DNA of 10,484 nucleotides from Cephalothrix spiralis (lineage: Eukaryota; Nemertea; Palaeonemertea; Archinemertea; Cephalotrichidae), in the NCBI GenBank assembly GCA_032353305.1, contig JAUCNG010402917.1, forward strand, positions 1 to 10,484, read 5' to 3'. The notes below the pieces were generated by a model. It was given only the letters and a program-made list of their open reading frames with translations. It was not told where the DNA came from and ran no database searches. Positions 1 through 6,400 of this stretch are shown here, in pieces; the stretch's first letter is position 1; each line of letters starts with the position of its first letter. A program made the position numbers and the translations under genes.

Positions 1-430
1 ACGTTTTGCTGAACATCAAATGATTTAGAACCAGATTCAGTAAATGCAATTCCCTTTGGCAATGCTTCTGGCGATTGCGGTTTGATTTCTTTGACTTGAG
101 CTCTACTTGGAGTTTCCTCAAACTGCTCTGATACTGATTGTTTAACTGGTGAGCTAGGAACTGCAATACCCTTGTGCTTTTCAATACTCGGAGCATCCGT
201 TACAGGCATAGTTTCCCTTGGATCAACGTTTTGCTGAACATCAAATGATTTAGAGCCTGATTCAGTAAATGCTATTCCCTTTTGCAATTCGTCTGGAGTT
301 TGCGGTTTGATTTCTTCGACTTGAGCACTACTTGATATTTCGTCATACTGCTCTGATGATTGTTTTAGTGGTGAGCTAGGTACTTCAACACCCTCGTCCG
401 GTTCAATAATCGAGGAACCATCTACTTCGG
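1..430 (-). repeat. Linker-repeat array 2 (continues beyond the left edge)
   Basis: Residues about 2962-3104. Two more GIxFTESGSK units follow plakin block C, with anchor Phe codons at 267 and 42, exactly 225 bases (75 codons) apart. Each reads KGIAFTESGSKSFDVQQN, and each is preceded by an SPLK or SPVK motif (363-374 and 141-152) and EEIKPQTP-like or KEIKPQSP-like text. DNA identity between 1-60 and 226-285 is 56 of 60, with the first 29 bases identical, higher than between units of array 1. The second unit is cut by the window edge. Confidence 0.75.
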
Positions 431-3400
431 TCTGAGATCGTTGGGTATCAAGAGTTGACCAGCCAGGCACCCAACCCATGGCTAAGGCTCGATCTAATGA
501 GACAAGTTGATCTCCCATGACTAGCATACCAGATTCATCATGAATAAAGCCATCAGATATAGCATCTTCCAGTGAAACATTCTGCCCAATATCAGGGTTA
601 TGTATAGCACTGGCTTGTTGATCTATAATTCCCTTATTTATTGCTTCTTTCAAGGTAAACTTTTCTCCAGTACTAGGATCTTTGAATAAGCCAGTAGACG
701 GGTCGTATGATCCTGTGGTTAATGCTTCACTAAGGGTCATAGGTCGCTGAAATTCTCTTTTTGGTTTTTCGTCAGTTACTAGTAACCCTTTACTATATGC
801 CTCTGAAAAGGTTAACGAAGCACCATTGGAATTTATTGTTCCAGATTCTATATCGATAATACCAACTCTAACTGCCTCTTTAAGTGAGAACTCTTCTCCG
901 GTTTCTGTCTTAACTGCAGTGCAATCATCATCAATTATATTACTAGAAATTGCATCTACTAATGGAATTTGTTTTCCTGATGAAGGGTCACTAATCATGC
1001 CACTCATTTCATCCATTATCCCTCGTTCAAGTGCCTCCTTAATACTCATACTTCGTGAATTGTCGAATATTAGGCCTTTGTCTAAGGCTGTACTAAAGGT
1101 AATACTATCTCCACTATTTGTATCATGAATAAGACCACTTTCTAAATCAACAATACCGCTAGCAATTGCATTCTCCAAAGACATTGCTTTACCATCAGCT
1201 GGATTGATTAGACTTGTGTCGGAACAATCAATTAACCCAATTTCCATTGCATTATGCATACTTATGTCAACACCTGTGGATTGCTCACTTAAAACACCAG
1301 ATTGCGGATCTAGCTTGCCTTGCTGAATTGCCTCCGACATCTTCTGAGGTTGGGTATTAGATGCATCACACAATATACCACGTTCAAGGGCTTCTGCCAT
1401 TGATAACTTTTCATCACTAACTGGGTCAACTAAATTGCCATCATCATCAACACATAAACCCTTTAGTTCAGCCTCAGATAACGGTATATAGGTATTTGCA
1501 GTTGGGTCTCTTATAAGAAGCTTTGATGTATCAAGAAGCCCGGTGTTAATCGCATCTTTCCACATTACTGGTTGCCCAGACTTTGGCTCAAGAACTTCTC
1601 CAGATTCAGCATTCATAAGTCCAGAAGCAAGTGCATCAGCTAATCCAACTGATTGTTTTGATGTATCAATCAGTATGCCATCTTTAAGGGCCTCGTTTAG
1701 TGGAACCTGATTACCATTAACTGGATCTATATAATGATGTTGGTCTATTAGTCCCTTTGCTGCCGCGCTTTCCATTCCAATCAGGTGGCCTGACATAGGA
1801 TCACGGACTAGAACACGTTCAAGATCAATCTCTTGATCTGACTCTTCATCTTCCATGATTATAGGCATAGTCTGCAAGACTGGTCCAGTGTGTTTCCAAG
1901 GAAGTAAACCACTATCAATGGCATCGACAAGTGAAACATTTTCATCTTCTTTAGTGTCAAGGACGCTAGATGTCTCTGGGTCAACAATATCAGCATCAAT
2001 GGCTTCTAGAATAGGTATTAGGTCACCGGTCATTGTATCCATTACATATTGATGTTTGATATTGATAAGACCAGCATGAATTGCATCAAGAAGATTGTAA
2101 GTATCATCAGTCATTGGGTGTACGAACATATTAGTGTCAGGGTCATACATTCCATTGTCTATAGCTTCACTTAATCTATAAGATGCTAATCGTACTCGTA
2201 AAGCATTATTATCACTAAGAGATTTCATTTCGTGTATAATCATTGGGTCTCCTGTCTCAGCATCTTTGACTGATCCGTTATCTATGATAACTTTTCCAGC
2301 ATTGACAGCATCAATTAAACGAGCCATATGTCCTGTATCAGGGTCTGAAACGCACAAATCTGTCATGCCTTGTTCCATTGCATCCTCAAGAGGTACCTGG
2401 TTACCTTCTTCATCACTAATCAATCCAGTATCTGGATTATAGCCTGTTTCTTCAGACTCAGCCATTATCAGTCCCCGTGTTAGTGCATCAGGCAGGGAGG
2501 TCATTGAACCAGTTTTTGTGTCTAAGACTTCACAGCTTGGATAAGAAACAAGACCAAGATCAACAGCTTCATTGAAGGTAACAAGAGATCCATTTTGTGA
2601 ATCTAAAATTAATGTTTTGTCAAGATCTACATGACCAGAAGCAACCGCTTCTTGAACTGAAGATAATGATTTATTAGAATCTGGGTCATATTCACCAGAC
2701 TCGACTAAATCAATTAAAGTTGGTAATTTTGGCCGTTCTTCCATTGGAACATCATCATCAGTTACCTGTTCCATTTGTTTCAGAACTGGCGAGTCGGGTT
2801 TTTTAGGCTCTTGGGTATCAAATGGGTCCGACCCAGTACTTTGTTGTGACCACTGGATAGGTTGTGTCTGTTGGATTGGGGTTTGTTCTGTTTGTTGGAT
2901 ATTTCTTATTGGCTGTGAATCCTTCTTTGATTCTTGTGATTGTTGGATAGTTCTAAATGGTTGAGAAACATTTGCTGAATCATCTTGCGGCAGTTGGGTA
3001 TACTTTCGCTTTTCCGACCTTTCTTCAAGCTTTTCGATGCCTTTTTTAACTGCAGCAGCAACTCCAATTATTGGTAATGCAGGTAAAGCAGCTATTCCAA
3101 CAAGTCCTAACCCAACAGCAGCACCAATACGTCCAGCTTTAGAGGCAGTTGAACCGCCTTGGCTTATCGCTGATGACGATTGGGGTGGGTTGACCTTTCG
3201 TTCTCTATTTACGTTATCAAGAATTGGGCCTAATATCGGCTGAACATCTCTTGTTTTTTTAACTTTAGCTGGCTTAGGTGAAGGATCTCTTCGACCAACT
3301 TGAGGTTGTGAGTCAACATTATCTTGAACATCTAATGATTTAGTAGTAACTTCAGTGATTATTATACCTTCTGGTAACTGACTGGTTTCTTGGTTAACGA

Positions 3401-6400
3401 TTTCCTGTGATTGAGCAGACCTAACTGGTTCATCATACGCATCAGTGAATGCCGGCTTCACTGGTGACTCAACAGTAGGGGTTTGTTTTTCGCTAATTCC
3501 AGCAGTTTCTAATGGTTTATTCCTTGCTCCCAATGTTTGTTTAACATCGAAGGACTTAGAACCGGAGTCAGTAAACTGTATTCCTCCTGACAAATGTCCA
3601 GTGGCTTGCGAATCAATTTGCTTTCCTTGAGCTGGTTTCACTTGTGACTGAACATGTGTGGCAACAGCTTGCTTATCTTCAATACTAGCAGTTTCTAAAG
3701 CTTGATCCATCCTATCATCTATTGTTTGATGGACGTCTAATGCCTTTGAATCTGATTCAGTTAACTGTATTCCTTTTGGCAGAGTAACAGCACATGGAGT
3801 ATCAATTCGTTGCACTTGAGCTATTTTTTTCTGATCCTGGTATACCTCAGCAACTGTCGGCTGGACTGGTGATCGAATTGTTGGGGCAACAGCGTGTTTA
3901 TCGTCAATCCTAGTAGTTTCAGAAGGTTGATTCCTCCTTGCTTCTATTGTTTGTTTGATATCTAATGCCTTTGAACCTGATTCAGTGAACTGTATTCCTT
4001 CTGGCAGAGTACCAGCAGGATGGGCATCAATTTGCTGCACTTGAGCTAATTTTGATTGGTCAGGGAATTCTTCAGCAATTGAGTGCTTGACTGGTGATTG
4101 AATTGTTTGGACTGCTTGTTCATCGTCAATTTTAGCTTTTTCCAAAGGTTGATCCTTCCTCGTCCCCGTTGTTTGTTGGACATCGAATGACTTCGAACTT
4201 GTTTCAGTGAATTGTATTTCTTCTGGCAATGTACTAGTAACTGGAGTACTAGTTTGAAGGACTTGAGCTAATTTAGAACTAGTATCTTGGTATTCCTCAT
4301 CAAGTGAAGATTTCACTGGTGCTTGAACATGTGGTGCAACGGCTTGAATGTCGTCAATTGTAGCCATTTCTGAGGGTTGATTCTTTCTTTCCTCCAGTTC
4401 TAAAGGTTTGACCTTCATCGCATCCACTAATAATTTTGTACCAGCGTCAGAAAAGTTAATTCCATCTGAAAGTGCAACATTATCTGTTTCAAGCTGCTGA
4501 GTGATAGCTGTTTCTGTTGGCTCATCAGAATCAGTTGAAAGTTTAGGCATGACAGGAGATTCAATAACTGGAGCTATAGCTAGAGTCTGAGTATCCAGTT
4601 GTTTTCCATGTAAAGCAGCCAAGCTAGCTTCCCTATCAAGGTCAATTTCACGTGTTTTAATAGGGCTTTTCTCCCGTTTATCATCTATGGTATACATTGA
4701 TGGTGATATTTGATCTTTAGACTCGACTTCACTAGATTCAGAGAACTCAATTCCATCACGCAATTTATATGTAGCATCTTGTTCGGGTATGGCAGATGAT
4801 TTTGGTAAATATTCGTGTGCCTCCTTAACCTTATCTATTCCCTGTAAAGCAGCTAAACTTGATTCTCTATCTAGGTCAATCTCAAGAGTTTCAATTGGAC
4901 TTTTCTCACGATCAAATTCAGCAGGTTTATTTTCATCATACTCGATACTAACAACTTCCTCGGGTGTTTTAAGGTCATCGTCAGCCAATAAAGATCTTTT
5001 TAAACCTCTTATTTCTGCATATATTCCTGAGCCACCAGCAACATCCAATGGTTCATCTGGTTCAACCTCCTTGGCAAATACTGTCGCAGGCACTTCACGT
5101 TCTGGACTAGTACGAATTTCAGCAACAAGACGTTGGCCCTCACCTCTAGGTGGAACAATATCGGTGGAATGTACTTCACTAAATCGTTTTGTTATTTCTG
5201 AAGTTATTGAAATTTCGCTGCTTTGTTCTGTTTCAAATATTTCACTTTTTCTAATTGTACTTGAACTCTGTACTAACATAGAACTGCTTTCAGATGTTAT
5301 TGTTGTGGACAATGAACTTTCTTGCTTAGAGAGTCTTTTCTCTTCACGGACTTCGCTTACTTTATCTTTTACCAATTTAGCTGCACCAGCAGCAGCAATC
5401 ACTGGCAGTCCTATAGTACCAAGTAAACCTAAACCAACGATTTTGCCAACTTTAGCTGCAGTTTTTCCAACAGATGATCCACTGCTTTTACTGGGAGGTT
5501 CTTTTTGTTTAACACCAATTATTTTTTTAGGAATGGCTTCTTTGAATTCTTCTCCTCCTTCTTCTTCCTCAATAACCTGACTTAATGGTCTCATCCTCCT
5601 TTCTTCAAAGCTTATGAGTTTTGAAATATCCTCGTTTTCCTTAATGACACCGAAGGTAACTGCTTCGTCGATACTAAGACAGTCTCCAGTTCTTGGGTCA
5701 ACTATCATTCCATCCACAAATAACCCCCTCTGTAACACTCCTTCAACTGATAATAATGGTTTACTCTTTTCCAAGACACGTCTCATCTCCATCACAGTTG
5801 TTGATGTCACTAGATCGCGGTCTAATGCATCTGTGAACGACAAGTTTTCCCCTGTTTTACGGTTCAGTAGTAACCCTTGGTCTATATCAATCAAGCCATC
5901 ACCGATCGCTCTCTGAAGACTCATTTGTTCATCACTATCTGGACTATGAATCAAACTATTTTCAGCATCAATCAATCCAAGATCAATTGAATCTTGTAAT
6001 GACAAGGGGTCTCCACTGCCTGGGTCGGTAAATTTTCCACTCTCTGGGTCATACACGCCTAGTCTAACAGCATCATCAAGGGTCAGAAGGGGTTTTGCAA
6101 GTAAATTGTCTTGAACCGCAGCACTGATACTGATAGCTTCACCACTTACAGGATCTCTGATGCAACCGGTTTCAGGGTCATAGAGTCCAATGTTTATTGC
6201 CTGAGTGAAATTAAGAAGCGGCTTGGTCAGCAATCCACTACTGATACCTTCCTTTAGAGTTATTGTTTTTCCAGTGCGTGGATCATGGATCGCGTCATTT
6301 TCAAGATCACAGAGGCCATGTTGTGTTGCATCATGAAGCGTTATCTGCGATGATTCAATAATACCAGATTCTTCAGCTTCTAATACACTAAACTGATTAC

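Noticed and set aside
1-455. CRISPR-like array because of a near-exact repeat at a 225-base spacing
   Set aside because: The repeat lies in a eukaryotic coding frame, the spacing is a whole number of codons, and the sequence between copies is also homologous.
3000-5480. True transmembrane anchor making the protein a type I or II membrane protein
   Set aside because: The segments are Gly/Ala/Pro rich, have no signal peptide and sit mid-chain between cytoplasmic plakin blocks; kept only as a hydrophobic element of unknown role.
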